This document shows, in pieces, positions 8,212 through 16,549 of a DNA stretch of 64,000 nucleotides; positions within the stretch are counted from its first letter, which is position 1; every line of letters starts with the position of its first letter. A model generated the notes under the pieces. That model saw only the letters and a list, made by a program, of their open reading frames with translations. It was not told the DNA's origin and ran no database searches. The stretch is from Legionella sp. (GTDB lineage Bacteria; Pseudomonadota; Gammaproteobacteria; Legionellales; Legionellaceae). The stretch spans positions 186,001 to 250,000 of the forward strand of contig JARLJQ010000003.1 in NCBI GenBank assembly GCA_031291115.1. Direction: 5' to 3'. Both the position numbers and the translations under genes were made by a program.

Positions 8212-9099
8212 ATGAATCATTTCTTAGAAATTAGTCAGTTATCACGCCAACAAATCGAATCTCTTTTACAACGCGCTCTTGAATTCAAATACCAATCTGA
8301 TTACCCGCATTATCGGCAGGATACGGTTGCGAATTTATTTTATGAAAACAGCACGCGTACTCGGGTCAGTTTTGAACTGGCCGCCAATCATTTATCTATG
8401 CCTGTGGTGAATTTGGATTTGCAAAGTTCTTCTGAAACGAAAGGTGAGGTGATAGAAGACACTATCAAAACTTTAGCTGCGATGGGTATTCGCTATTTTG
8501 TGATTCGCCATCAACAAGATGGTTTACAGCAAAATTTGGCTAATCACCTGGGGGATGCGGTACACATAATCAATGCCGGTGACGGTACGCACGCACATCC
8601 CAGTCAAGCGTTGCTGGATATGCTGACGATTACAGAGCAAAAACCACAATTAGCTCAGCTGAAAATAGCAATCTTAGGTAATGTTAGACATTCACGTGTT
8701 GCGAATTCATTTCAACATATATGCAGTAAATTAGGTGTTGGTGAATTAGTTTTTATCGCCCCAGAATTATGGCAGCCACAAATGCCGCATTATGGCCGTG
8801 TTACGAATAATATCCATGACGGTTTAGCGGATGCGGATGTCGTGATTTGTTTGCGGGTTCAGCGTGAGCGTTTATTAGCAGAAGATCATTTAGATTTGGA
8901 TTCTTATCGCAATGATTTTGCACTGACTCAAAAGAGTTTGGCTTATGCCAAACCTGATGCCATGGTGATGCATCCTGGGCCTATGAATCGTGGTGTTGAA
9001 ATTGATAGCAATGTAGCTGATGGAGCGCAGTCTTTTATTCTCGAGCAGGTTGCTAATGGTGTTTTTGCACGTATGGCAATTTTTGATGCTTTAAAATAA
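8212..9099 (+). CDS. pyrB: Aspartate carbamoyltransferase, catalytic subunit
   Basis: This 295-residue enzyme forms N-carbamoyl-aspartate from carbamoyl phosphate and aspartate, the first committed step of pyrimidine synthesis. The carbamoyl phosphate loop STRTRVSFE (about residues 46-54), the GDGTHAHPSQALLDM block (about 124-138) and the aspartate site HPGPMNRGVEI (about 254-264) are present. No regulatory subunit gene (pyrI) and no dihydroorotase follow it. It lies 15 bases after ruvX and closes the algH-ruvX-pyrB operon. A family A repeat follows directly. Confidence 0.95.
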   Translation: MNHFLEISQLSRQQIESLLQRALEFKYQSDYPHYRQDTVANLFYENSTRTRVSFELAANHLSMPVVNLDLQSSSETKGEVIEDTIKTLAAMGIRYFVIRHQQDGLQQNLANHLGDAVHIINAGDGTHAHPSQALLDMLTITEQKPQLAQLKIAILGNVRHSRVANSFQHICSKLGVGELVFIAPELWQPQMPHYGRVTNNIHDGLADADVVICLRVQRERLLAEDHLDLDSYRNDFALTQKSLAYAKPDAMVMHPGPMNRGVEIDSNVADGAQSFILEQVANGVFARMAIFDALK

Positions 9100-9230
9100 C
9101 GTCGTTCAGAGCGCAGGATCTCCGGAATGTGGCTCGGTGCTATTTGAATCCCCGTCGTCCAGAGCATAGCGAAGGACCTCTTGAATGTGACTCCGTGCCA
9201 TTTGATGGGGAGGCCTTCACTCTGGGGGGC
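9100..9230. repeat. Family A repeat, locus 1 (two degenerate units)
   Basis: Two partial units lie head to tail: one begins GTCGTTCAGAGCG at 9101 and the second CGTCGTCCAGAGCATAGCG near 9153. Both carry the spacer words AATGTGGCTCGGTGC or a variant of them. The element fills the whole convergent gap between pyrB and comM. Confidence 0.75.
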
Positions 9231-9231
9231 A

Positions 9232-10743
9232 TTACCTTGGCGCCTGCAACGTATGTTTAAACGACAACGCCTGCTGTAAATGGCTCAAATCCACCGATAT
9301 ATTCTCATTCATATCAGCAATGGTTCGTGCCACTTTAAGTAAGCGATGATAGCCGCGTGCGGATAATTTTAATTGATTCATCGCCAGATTTAAAAAATCC
9401 TGCTCTTTAGTTCCTAAAGTACAGACCTGTTCACAGGCTTTAGCGCTTAAATTGGCATTAATGCAATTTTGGCGCGCCCATTGGCGCGTACGTACGGTCA
9501 TTACTTGTTCTCGAATTAAATCACTTTGCTTGTCTGGGTTGGTATTAGGTTTAATTAATTCTTCCTGGCTTAAGGCTTGAACTGTAATATGCATGTCGAT
9601 GCGATCTAATAAGGGCGCTGAAAGCTTGGCAAGATAGCGACTGATGCGATCTGGAGTGCAGATGCAATTAGCCTGAGGATTTCCCCATTGACCGCAAGGA
9701 CAAGGGTTCATTGCCGCAAGTAGCTGGAATTTTGCGGGAAACTCTGTTTGTGCTGCAGCTCTTGAGATGCAAATGGTTCCTGACTCTAAGGGTTGCCTTA
9801 ACGTTTCAAGCACTTGTTTGTTAAATTCCGGCAATTCATCCAAAAATAAAACCCCATGATGGGCTAAAGATATTTCTCCTGGTTTAGGAGGATTACCACC
9901 ACCAACCAGCGCAACGGGTGATGCCGTGTGATGAGGTGCGCGAAAGGGTGGCGAACGCCATTCAGTATAATCAGGCAATTTGCCACGAATGGAGGTGATG
10001 GCCGCGCATTCAAGAGCTTGTGTTTCGGATAATTGCGGCAGTAAGGTATTAAATCGTTTGGCTAACATGGTTTTGCCACTTCCAGGAGCACCGCTGAGCA
10101 GAATGCTGTGTCCTCCGCAGGCGGCAATTTCCATGGCTTTTTTTGCATGAAACTGTCCTTTGATATCAGACCAGTCCATTTCATGTTCTGTGGCGTTAAG
10201 CTCTGGTTTTGGAGGTAAAGAGTGAAGCTTGGTACCCTGACACAGATAACTGCAGACTTCACGTAAATTGTGTGCAGTAAAAATATCCTGGTATCCGGTT
10301 AATGACGCCTCTTGTGCATTGGCATGTGCGATAATCAATTGGCTGTTGTCTTTATATGCAGCTAATACGGCAGGAATAATTGCAGATACCCCCCGAAGCT
10401 CGCCACTTAAGGCTAATTCACCGATGAATTCATGATTTAATAAACTCTTTTGTGGAATCTGGTTAGATGCTGCCAAAATACCTAAGGCAATTGGTAAATC
10501 AAAGCCACTGCCGGTTTTGGGTACGTCTGCTGGGCCTAAATTCACCGTAATTCTGCGGCAGGGGAACTCAAATTGACTGTTGATGATGGCGGAGCGTACA
10601 CGGTCTTTACTTTCTTTAATGGCTGTTTCTGCAAGACCTACGATGGCAAAGCTTGGTAAACCGTTTGATAAGTGGACTTCTACGGATACGGATTGAGCCA
10701 ATATGCCGACTGTACTTCGGGTTTTAGTAAATGCGAGATTCAT
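9232..10743 (-). CDS. comM: YifB/ComM-type AAA+ ATPase (Mg-chelatase-like)
   Basis: This 503-residue protein has the family order: an N-terminal Lon-protease-like domain with GLPSFAIVGLAETAIKE (about residues 28-44), then a Mg-chelatase AAA+ domain with Walker A GAPGSGKTMLAKR (about 218-230) and Walker B GVLFLDELPEF (about 296-306), and a C-terminal helical domain with LSARGYHRLLKVARTIAD. In Vibrio and other competent bacteria ComM is a branch-migration helicase needed for natural transformation. Legionella is competent, so the same role is plausible here. Confidence 0.93.
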   Translation of the reverse strand: MNLAFTKTRSTVGILAQSVSVEVHLSNGLPSFAIVGLAETAIKESKDRVRSAIINSQFEFPCRRITVNLGPADVPKTGSGFDLPIALGILAASNQIPQKSLLNHEFIGELALSGELRGVSAIIPAVLAAYKDNSQLIIAHANAQEASLTGYQDIFTAHNLREVCSYLCQGTKLHSLPPKPELNATEHEMDWSDIKGQFHAKKAMEIAACGGHSILLSGAPGSGKTMLAKRFNTLLPQLSETQALECAAITSIRGKLPDYTEWRSPPFRAPHHTASPVALVGGGNPPKPGEISLAHHGVLFLDELPEFNKQVLETLRQPLESGTICISRAAAQTEFPAKFQLLAAMNPCPCGQWGNPQANCICTPDRISRYLAKLSAPLLDRIDMHITVQALSQEELIKPNTNPDKQSDLIREQVMTVRTRQWARQNCINANLSAKACEQVCTLGTKEQDFLNLAMNQLKLSARGYHRLLKVARTIADMNENISVDLSHLQQALSFKHTLQAPR

Positions 10744-10839
10744 TAAGATGTATTCCTTTTTATCTTGGACTAGTGTCTCGGCAAAACTTCCTATTGCCGC
10801 GATAATTACTCAGCTTGAATTAATCAAGCTGAGTATTAA

Positions 10840-11103
10840 TTATTTATCTGTTTTGTGTTGTTGACTCAATAACTCATCTACTTGTTTTTGAATTTGATCT
10901 AGTTTTTCACGAGTTCGTGCCAATACTTTGGTTTGCACATCAAATTCTTCACGAGTTACCAAATCCATGTGCGAGAATGCAGATTGCAGCACTTCTTTAA
11001 ATTTTTGTTGGATGTCTTTTTCAATGTTTTGTAGACTTGAGGGAAGAGCGGCAAAAAGTTTTTTAGCTACCTCATCAAATTGTTTGGGGTCGAACATGAT
11101 CAC
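10840..11103 (-). CDS. ubiK: UbiK family ubiquinone biosynthesis accessory factor
   Basis: This small 87-residue protein matches the BMFP/YqiC (UbiK) family: an N-terminal amphipathic region FDPKQFDEVAKKLFAALP, then a C-terminal coiled coil VLARTREKLDQIQKQVDELL. UbiK assists the cytoplasmic late steps of ubiquinone synthesis together with UbiJ. A second ATG two codons downstream (MFDPKQF) gives the more usual start, but both are close. It is divergent from glnB with a very short shared upstream region. Confidence 0.88.
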   Translation of the reverse strand: MIMFDPKQFDEVAKKLFAALPSSLQNIEKDIQQKFKEVLQSAFSHMDLVTREEFDVQTKVLARTREKLDQIQKQVDELLSQQHKTDK

Positions 11104-11159
11104 TCCATTTGTATTGGTGCAACGAGTCTAACAAAAGTATTATCACAGCGGAATATATT

Positions 11160-11501
11160 ATGAAAATGATTACAGCAATTATTAAGCCTTTTAAATTGGA
11201 CGACGTGCATGAAGCCTTAATGGATATTGGCGTCCCAGGAATTACTATTTCTGAAACCCGTGGTTTTGGGCGGCAAAAAGGGCATACGGAATTGTACCGA
11301 GGTGCGGAATATGTAGTTGATTTCCTCCCTAAAATTAAAATTGAACTGGCTTTGCCTGATGATATGGTCGAGGCTGCCATCGAGGCGATTTGTAAATCCG
11401 CCTATACTGGGAAGATTGGCGATGGCAAGATTTTTGTTTATGAACTGCAACAAGTAGTGCGTGTGCGTACCGGTGAAATCGGTGCTGATGCCTTAAGCTA
11501 A
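11160..11501 (+). CDS. glnB: Nitrogen regulatory protein P-II
   Basis: The ATG at 11160 gives a 113-residue P-II protein beginning MKMITAIIKPFKLDDV. With this start the uridylylation tyrosine is exactly residue 51 in TELYRGAEY, which supports the choice over an upstream GTG. The T-loop GFGRQKGHTELY and the C-terminal block TGKIGDGKIFVYELQ that contacts ATP are intact. P-II senses 2-oxoglutarate and ATP/ADP and controls nitrogen enzymes and, in many bacteria, acetyl-CoA carboxylase. No amtB gene is next to it. Confidence 0.95.
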   Translation: MKMITAIIKPFKLDDVHEALMDIGVPGITISETRGFGRQKGHTELYRGAEYVVDFLPKIKIELALPDDMVEAAIEAICKSAYTGKIGDGKIFVYELQQVVRVRTGEIGADALS

Positions 11502-12076
11502 ATGTTGCGCCAGTAGATGGCTCGTTGAGTTATGACCGCATCCATAGGTATATCCCATGGTTGTGTTTGAATAAAATTCACGCGCTGAAATTGGTAGGCT
11601 ACGCCAAACAAAGTGCAATTTTTTTGATCCTTCAAGGTTCGGTCATAATATCCTGCACCCATTCCAATGCGAGTGCAGCGCACGTCAAACGCGACTAAGG
11701 GCATTAAAATCAGATCCAGCTCTTCTGCTGGCATGGCCAAATCATGACTTACATCAGGTTCTAAAATGCCGTGGCGATTTTTTTTAAAGACTGTGGCAGG
11801 AGTCGCCGGTAAAAAAGAAAGTGTTAACCCATCCTCATTTAAACAGGGAAAATAACAATACTTCCCTTGCAATGGAGCGCTACTCCAAAGGGCATTTAAG
11901 TCAATTTCTCCATTAGTCGCGAAATACAGCGCAATGCGTTTGGCTTTGCGGTATTGCTCTAATGAGCGTATGCGCGTACATATTTGCGCAGAAGCAGTCG
12001 AGCGATAAGAAATCGATACTTTGCTGCGTATTTGTTTCATGGTATCTCTAAGCGCTTTTTTTACAGGGTCTGCCAT
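11498..12076 (-). CDS. fau: 5-formyltetrahydrofolate cyclo-ligase
   Basis: This enzyme (YgfA/MTHFS family) converts 5-formyl-THF to 5,10-methenyl-THF with ATP. The signature region is visible: MPLVAFDVRCTRIGMGAGYYDRTL (about residues 120-145 in the chosen frame) and the N-terminal basic block AQICTRIRSLEQYRKAKRIALYF. The frame stays open for 19 further codons upstream, but MADPVKKALRDTMKQIR is the better start by comparison with family length (about 190 residues). The 3' end overlaps the glnB stop by 4 bases in convergent orientation. Confidence 0.9.
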   Translation of the reverse strand: MADPVKKALRDTMKQIRSKVSISYRSTASAQICTRIRSLEQYRKAKRIALYFATNGEIDLNALWSSAPLQGKYCYFPCLNEDGLTLSFLPATPATVFKKNRHGILEPDVSHDLAMPAEELDLILMPLVAFDVRCTRIGMGAGYYDRTLKDQKNCTLFGVAYQFQRVNFIQTQPWDIPMDAVITQRAIYWRNI

Positions 12077-12388
12077 ATCAGTAGTTCTCTGTGATTCATG
12101 TTTGATTATGGGTTGTTTATTTCTAAAGTTCAAGAGCTTGAACTATTCTAAAAATTTTGTCACTCTTTACTTCAGCCTAGTCTATAACTATGTTTACGTG
12201 CAATTAAGACTAGGCAAGAAAAAAAAAATAAGGTATATAGCCGTTTTGGTTTTACATGATTGTAGCCAGATAATGTAGCTTCTCAATAAAATTAGGAGAA
12301 AACTCCTCAACCTGAACTTTCAAAGTACAGGATTGTTATTTTGTTGCAGAATGTAACAGGTAAGCTGATAACTCATTGAGAGAATGGT
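12077..12388. other. 312-bp hairpin-rich divergent intergenic region
   Basis: This gap separates fau (minus strand) from the PA3496-like gene (plus strand) and should hold both promoters. It contains four short inverted repeats: GTTCAAGAGCTTGAAC at 12128-12143; GCCTAGTC at 12175 with its partner GACTAGGC at 12208; AGGAG/CTCCT at 12294-12307; and an imperfect hairpin at 12311-12331. In many gammaproteobacteria 6S RNA lies directly upstream of fau, but this A+T-rich stretch does not show the long G+C-rich 6S closing stem. No RNA gene is called. Confidence 0.4.
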
Positions 12389-12595
12389 ATGAGTGATTTA
12401 TTTGAAGAAGAAAATGAAGATGCTGCGGTAGATGTTGATGATGATTTTATCGACGTTGATGCGGATGATGAAGTAGATGTAGCACTTGATGATGATAAAG
12501 CAGCGCGTCTTGATTTAGATGCACGCAGAAAATTGGAAAGTATGTTGGACGAAAGGCGTTTACGTGATGAATTGGATGATTTTGGCGATTATTGA
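12389..12595 (+). CDS. PA3496 family small acidic protein
   Basis: This 68-residue protein has a very acidic first half (a run of D, E and V repeats) and a C-terminal helix LDARRKLESMLDERRLRDEL. That helix is the conserved part of the PA3496 family, annotated as putative envelope integrity proteins. There is no signal peptide. It sits 52 bases before the start chosen for the aminotransferase gene on the same strand. Its function is not established. Confidence 0.8.
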   Translation: MSDLFEEENEDAAVDVDDDFIDVDADDEVDVALDDDKAARLDLDARRKLESMLDERRLRDELDDFGDY

Positions 12596-12646
12596 TCGCC
12601 AATTTTGATGTATTCGAATGCTCATGGAGGAAGGAGAACAGGAGTA

Positions 12647-13411
12647 ATGTTTGAACTGGATGATCGTATTTTTTTAGGCGAAGGTTTGTTTGAAACGCTT
12701 AAAATAGTAAACGGCGAACCTAGCTGTGCCTATTTACATTGGCAAAGGTTAAGTTGCTCGGCGAATCAGTTAAGTATTCCTTTTGAGCTTTCTTATGAGC
12801 ATTGGCTAGAGCAGTTAGTGCAAAAAATTAAAGAAGATAAGATCATTCATGGCGGTATTAAAGCCCTTTTAAGTGGCGGCTCGGCGCCCAGAGGTTTAGA
12901 GGCAAAGGGGCAACGCAGCCAGCTTCGGCTAGACACGTTTCATTACACCATTCAAACTCAACCCTTACGCTTGATTCGTGCGCCATGGCTACGCGATGCG
13001 GCTAATCCAGTCTATCAAGTAAAATCAATTAATTATCTGGAAGCTGTTTTGGCACGCCGACAAGCATTGGCTGTAGATGCTAATGATGCGTTATTTTTTA
13101 ATACGCAGCATCATGCTACGGAAACTACCTGTGCGAATTTATTTATTATTAAAAATAATACGTTGTTAACGCCTGCTCTCACAGATGGCGCTCTTCCAGG
13201 CATTACACGCTCAAGAATTTTAGATGCCTCTTGGCAGCAACATATTGACTGCCAGGAGCGTTCCTTAAGTGCCGCATTGATTGAAACGGCTGATGCGGTA
13301 TTTGTAACTAATTCCCTGCAGGGTATTCGGAATGTGTTTTCTCTGGATGAAATGACGTTTGCACTAGATCATCCTTTGCTAGCACGCCTAGAGTCTCTTT
13401 TGAGTGTTTAA
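12647..13411 (+). CDS. Class IV aminotransferase, PabC-like (aminodeoxychorismate lyase)
   Basis: This PLP enzyme of fold type IV has LGEGLFETLKIVNGE near the start, the PLP lysine in YQVKSINYLEAVLARRQA (about residue 126) and the ATETTCANLFII block. It most resembles 4-amino-4-deoxychorismate lyase, which makes p-aminobenzoate for folate, although D-amino acid and branched-chain aminotransferases share these motifs. An ATG at 12608 is also possible, but the strong AGGAGAACAGGAG ribosome site precedes the ATG at 12647. The last 104 bases overlap the 3' end of the convergent TVP38 gene. Confidence 0.8.
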   Translation: MFELDDRIFLGEGLFETLKIVNGEPSCAYLHWQRLSCSANQLSIPFELSYEHWLEQLVQKIKEDKIIHGGIKALLSGGSAPRGLEAKGQRSQLRLDTFHYTIQTQPLRLIRAPWLRDAANPVYQVKSINYLEAVLARRQALAVDANDALFFNTQHHATETTCANLFIIKNNTLLTPALTDGALPGITRSRILDASWQQHIDCQERSLSAALIETADAVFVTNSLQGIRNVFSLDEMTFALDHPLLARLESLLSV

Positions 13412-14078
13412 AACGAAATTTTTTGATGTTTAATAAGCCAAATTTAAGTGCGCACAGAGCCAGGATGGCGATAGCGGAAATAATAATGCCACCGTTTCGA
13501 TAGAACGTTCCTTGCTTTGATAAAGCATCCATTCCAGCATAACCACAATAGGTATAAATAATTTCAGCGGGGATAAGAAAAACAAAGGTAGTAAGCAGGT
13601 AGGTGCGAAACCTTATGCCGGTTACTCCCAAACCATAATTAACCACATTAAATGGAATGACCGGAAATAAACGTAACAGAGCAACAATACTCCATCCTTT
13701 TTGGTCGACGTCGTGGATTAATTTACTGAGTTTGGCACCTTTCTTTTTGGAAAACCAATCAGAAATCAGATGTCTGGTAATTAAAAAACAGCAGGCAGCA
13801 CCTAAGGTGGCACCAAATAAATTAAGTACCGTACCAAAAAGCGGTCCAAAAATAGCGCCTCCGGCTAAAGTGAGTACCATCGTAGGTAAAAACAGGACAG
13901 TCGCTAGGCAATAAATAACTAAAAAAAGCAGCGGTGCTATCCAGCCAAGCTGATTAACCCATGCAATGATTTCAGTTGAATGCTTTTGAAAAAAGAAAGC
14001 GCTTGTAATTAGTGTGGCCAACGCTAAAATAATAAAAAATAATTTAGCCGGGCAAAAACGGTACTTCAATGTACTCAC
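13308..14078 (-). CDS. TVP38/TMEM64 (DedA-like) membrane protein
   Basis: This 256-residue inner-membrane protein has five or six hydrophobic segments and the VTT-domain motif FLPTMVLTLAGGAIFGPLFG (about residues 64-83), then ALLRLFPVIPFNVVNYGLG (about 130-150). Family members are thought to act in lipid scrambling or membrane homeostasis. The start is GTG with an AAAGGAG ribosome site. The C-terminal tail of about 34 residues is encoded antisense to the end of the PabC-like gene; this is unusual, and the tail is hydrophilic and not part of the conserved domain. Confidence 0.87.
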   Translation of the reverse strand: MSTLKYRFCPAKLFFIILALATLITSAFFFQKHSTEIIAWVNQLGWIAPLLFLVIYCLATVLFLPTMVLTLAGGAIFGPLFGTVLNLFGATLGAACCFLITRHLISDWFSKKKGAKLSKLIHDVDQKGWSIVALLRLFPVIPFNVVNYGLGVTGIRFRTYLLTTFVFLIPAEIIYTYCGYAGMDALSKQGTFYRNGGIIISAIAILALCALKFGLLNIKKFRFKHSKETLGVLAKDDLVQTSFHPEKTHSEYPAGN

Positions 14079-14288
14079 GTAATTAAAACTCCTTTCGTAA
14101 TACAGCTTGGATCAGATAAATTAGGTCTGTTTGCACTGTGTAACTGGCGTATCGTGCTCATTAAATCGATTTTTTCCCTTAAGAATATTTTGCAAAAGAG
14201 TTCATTATACACCATTACGGGTTACAATCTTGCAAAATTAAAATCGATTGGGTATAACCGAGGCGACTTTTTATAAGAGAAATACAAC

Positions 14289-16439
14289 ATGGAACAAGTT
14301 AGCTGGAAAGAACGACAAATGCAACGTGCTCGAGTGTGGATTAAAGCAATATTAGTTCACTGGTTTCGAATCGAACTGATAGGGCACTATAAACCTGAGC
14401 CAAATTCAGTGATTATTGCAAATAGAACGTCAAAAATTGACTTATTATTACTTGCTATTTTTATTCCTGAGCGCTTAACCGTGGCTTTACATCCGGGTGC
14501 CTTAGGCAGTGTATGGATGAAGATAATGAAGCTGTTCGCTGATGTTATTGCGATTGATTCAACCCGAGCTTATGCGGCTAAAGCCTTAATCAAAGCCATT
14601 CGTTCTGGTAAGCGCTGCGTCATATTTCCTCAAGGAATTGGTCATGAAGAAAGCTTGAGGGTTTTTGATGGGCCTGGTTTAGTATTACAAAAGGCGGGTG
14701 CCTCTGTAATTCCTATCCGTATTGATGGCGCGCAACACAGTATTTTTTCGATTAGCAAAGATAAAAACAGTATTAGTTTATTTCCTAAAATTACGCTTCA
14801 TGTTTTGCCGTCAGAATCCTTTGTGCAAGCAAAAAATATTCCGGTAGACAGGTATACAGTTAGTTTGCGTTTATTTCGTTTGATTAGCGCGATGTCTTTT
14901 GCAAACAGTTTTCATCCTAAGCCTATGTTTGCAGCGTTAATACAAGGTGCGACATTAGGTATCAAGCATAAGGCGAAAATTGAAGATTCAAACCGTGCGC
15001 CATTAAGTTACAGACAGTTTCTTGCACGTTGTTTTATTTTAGGTCGCCAAATTAAAAGACAAACAAAGGTTGGTGAATACGTCGGTGTGATGATGCCTAC
15101 AACGATTGCAGGCATGGTAACGTTCTTTTCTTTACATGCCTATCGACGTATTCCTGCCATGCTCAATTTCAGTATGGGCTTTTATAATTTATTTTCTGCC
15201 TGTCATTCAGCAGGAATTAAAACGATTTATACCTCAAGACAATTTATTGCTACGGCAAAGCTTGAAACCTTAGTTGAAGAGTTACAAAACTCCGGGATTG
15301 TAGTGCTCTTTTTAGAGGATTTTAAATCATCTATTCATTTAGGTAATAAGCTTTCAGGTTTGTTTAAAGGATTGTTTCCAGACTGGACTTATCGCCTTAT
15401 AGGCGAGCGCGTCACGTCGGATCAAACCGGTGTTATTTTATTTACTTCCGGCTCAGAGGGTGTACCCAAAGGGGTGGTTTTAAGCCATGCGAATTTATTG
15501 GCTAATTGCTCGCAATTGACTTCACGAGTAGATTTTTCACATCGTGATATATTTTTTGATGCCCTACCTATTTTCCATTGTTTTGGACTGACTGCAGGCG
15601 CTATTTTACCGTTGGTAACGGGACTTAACTGCTTTTTTTATCCGTCTCCTTTACATTATAAAATCATTCCTGGCCTGGTATATCAAACGGGTGCCACGAT
15701 TATGTTTGGTACCGATACCTTTTTAACAGGTTATGCGCGTGCAGCAGAACGCCATGATTTCAGCAGTGTGCGTTATGTTTTTGCGGGCGCTGAAAAAGTG
15801 AAGCCAGAAACAATCAGGTATTGGACTGATACCTTTGGTGTAAAAATTTATGAAGGCTATGGCGCTACAGAGGCATCACCAGTGATTTCTATGAATTGTC
15901 CTTTAGCTGCAATTCTTGGTAGTGTTGGCATGATTTTACCTGAAATGGAAAGCCGCATAGAGCCTGTAGAGGGTATTGCCGAAGGTGGACGATTATTTTT
16001 ACGTGGACCTAATGTCATGCAAGGTTATTTGGCAGCAGGAAAGCAAGGTATTGTGATTCCTCCTGAAGACGGCTGGCATGATACGGGTGATATTGTCACT
16101 ATGGATGAAGAGGGCTTCATTACTATTGCCGGGCGTGCGAAGCGTTTTGCGAAAATTGCAGGAGAAATGGTATCTCTTACTGCAGTTGAAGGAATTGCTG
16201 CATCAATTTGGCCTGAATTACTGCATGCCGCTGTTTCCACAAAAAGTACGAAGAAAGGGGAGCAGGTTTTATTATTTAGCGAAGCGCCGGATGCTGAGAA
16301 AAGCAGTTTTATTAAAAAAGTGCAGGAGCAAAGTTACTCAGAGCTGTTAATCCCGCATCAGATTATTTCTAATAGTAAAATTCCCGTATTGCCGTCGGGG
16401 AAAATTGATTATATGACGCTTGAGAAACAGTTGTCTTAA
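14289..16439 (+). CDS. Aas-like fusion: degenerate PlsC domain plus AMP-dependent acyl ligase
   Basis: The 716-residue protein has an N-terminal acyltransferase-like domain (about residues 15-200) and a C-terminal adenylate-forming ligase (about 235-715), the layout of Aas, which re-acylates lysophospholipids. The ligase is well preserved: P-loop LFTSGSEGVPKGVVLSHANL (about 380-400), YEGYGATEASPV (about 522) and the GWHDTGDI motif. The acyltransferase domain departs from the family: the NHxxxxD motif reads NRTSKID (His to Arg) and the FPEGxxS motif reads FPQGIGH. Loss of acyltransferase activity, with retained acyl-activating activity, is inferred. No TM-rich MFS domain is present. Confidence 0.85.
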   Translation: MEQVSWKERQMQRARVWIKAILVHWFRIELIGHYKPEPNSVIIANRTSKIDLLLLAIFIPERLTVALHPGALGSVWMKIMKLFADVIAIDSTRAYAAKALIKAIRSGKRCVIFPQGIGHEESLRVFDGPGLVLQKAGASVIPIRIDGAQHSIFSISKDKNSISLFPKITLHVLPSESFVQAKNIPVDRYTVSLRLFRLISAMSFANSFHPKPMFAALIQGATLGIKHKAKIEDSNRAPLSYRQFLARCFILGRQIKRQTKVGEYVGVMMPTTIAGMVTFFSLHAYRRIPAMLNFSMGFYNLFSACHSAGIKTIYTSRQFIATAKLETLVEELQNSGIVVLFLEDFKSSIHLGNKLSGLFKGLFPDWTYRLIGERVTSDQTGVILFTSGSEGVPKGVVLSHANLLANCSQLTSRVDFSHRDIFFDALPIFHCFGLTAGAILPLVTGLNCFFYPSPLHYKIIPGLVYQTGATIMFGTDTFLTGYARAAERHDFSSVRYVFAGAEKVKPETIRYWTDTFGVKIYEGYGATEASPVISMNCPLAAILGSVGMILPEMESRIEPVEGIAEGGRLFLRGPNVMQGYLAAGKQGIVIPPEDGWHDTGDIVTMDEEGFITIAGRAKRFAKIAGEMVSLTAVEGIAASIWPELLHAAVSTKSTKKGEQVLLFSEAPDAEKSSFIKKVQEQSYSELLIPHQIISNSKIPVLPSGKIDYMTLEKQLS

Positions 16440-16457
16440 TCACGTCATCCTATGTTG

Positions 16458-16545
16458 CCCGTCATCCAGAGCGAAGCGAAGGACCTCCGGAATGTGGCTC
16501 GGTGCCAGTTGAAGGGAGGTCCTTCGCTTCACTCAGGACGACGGG
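16458..16545. repeat. Family A repeat, locus 2
   Basis: This unit has imperfect inverted ends: CCCGTCATCCAGAGCGAAG on the left matches the reverse complement of TTCACTCAGGACGACGGG on the right. It lies in the convergent gap between the Aas-like gene and phaC, ending 5 bases before the phaC stop codon. It may also act as a bidirectional terminator. Confidence 0.8.
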
Positions 16546-16549
16546 TTTA

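Noticed and set aside
12134..12388. 6S RNA upstream of fau
   Set aside because: The sequence is A+T-rich and lacks the long G+C-rich closing stem and central bubble expected of 6S RNA; position alone is not enough.
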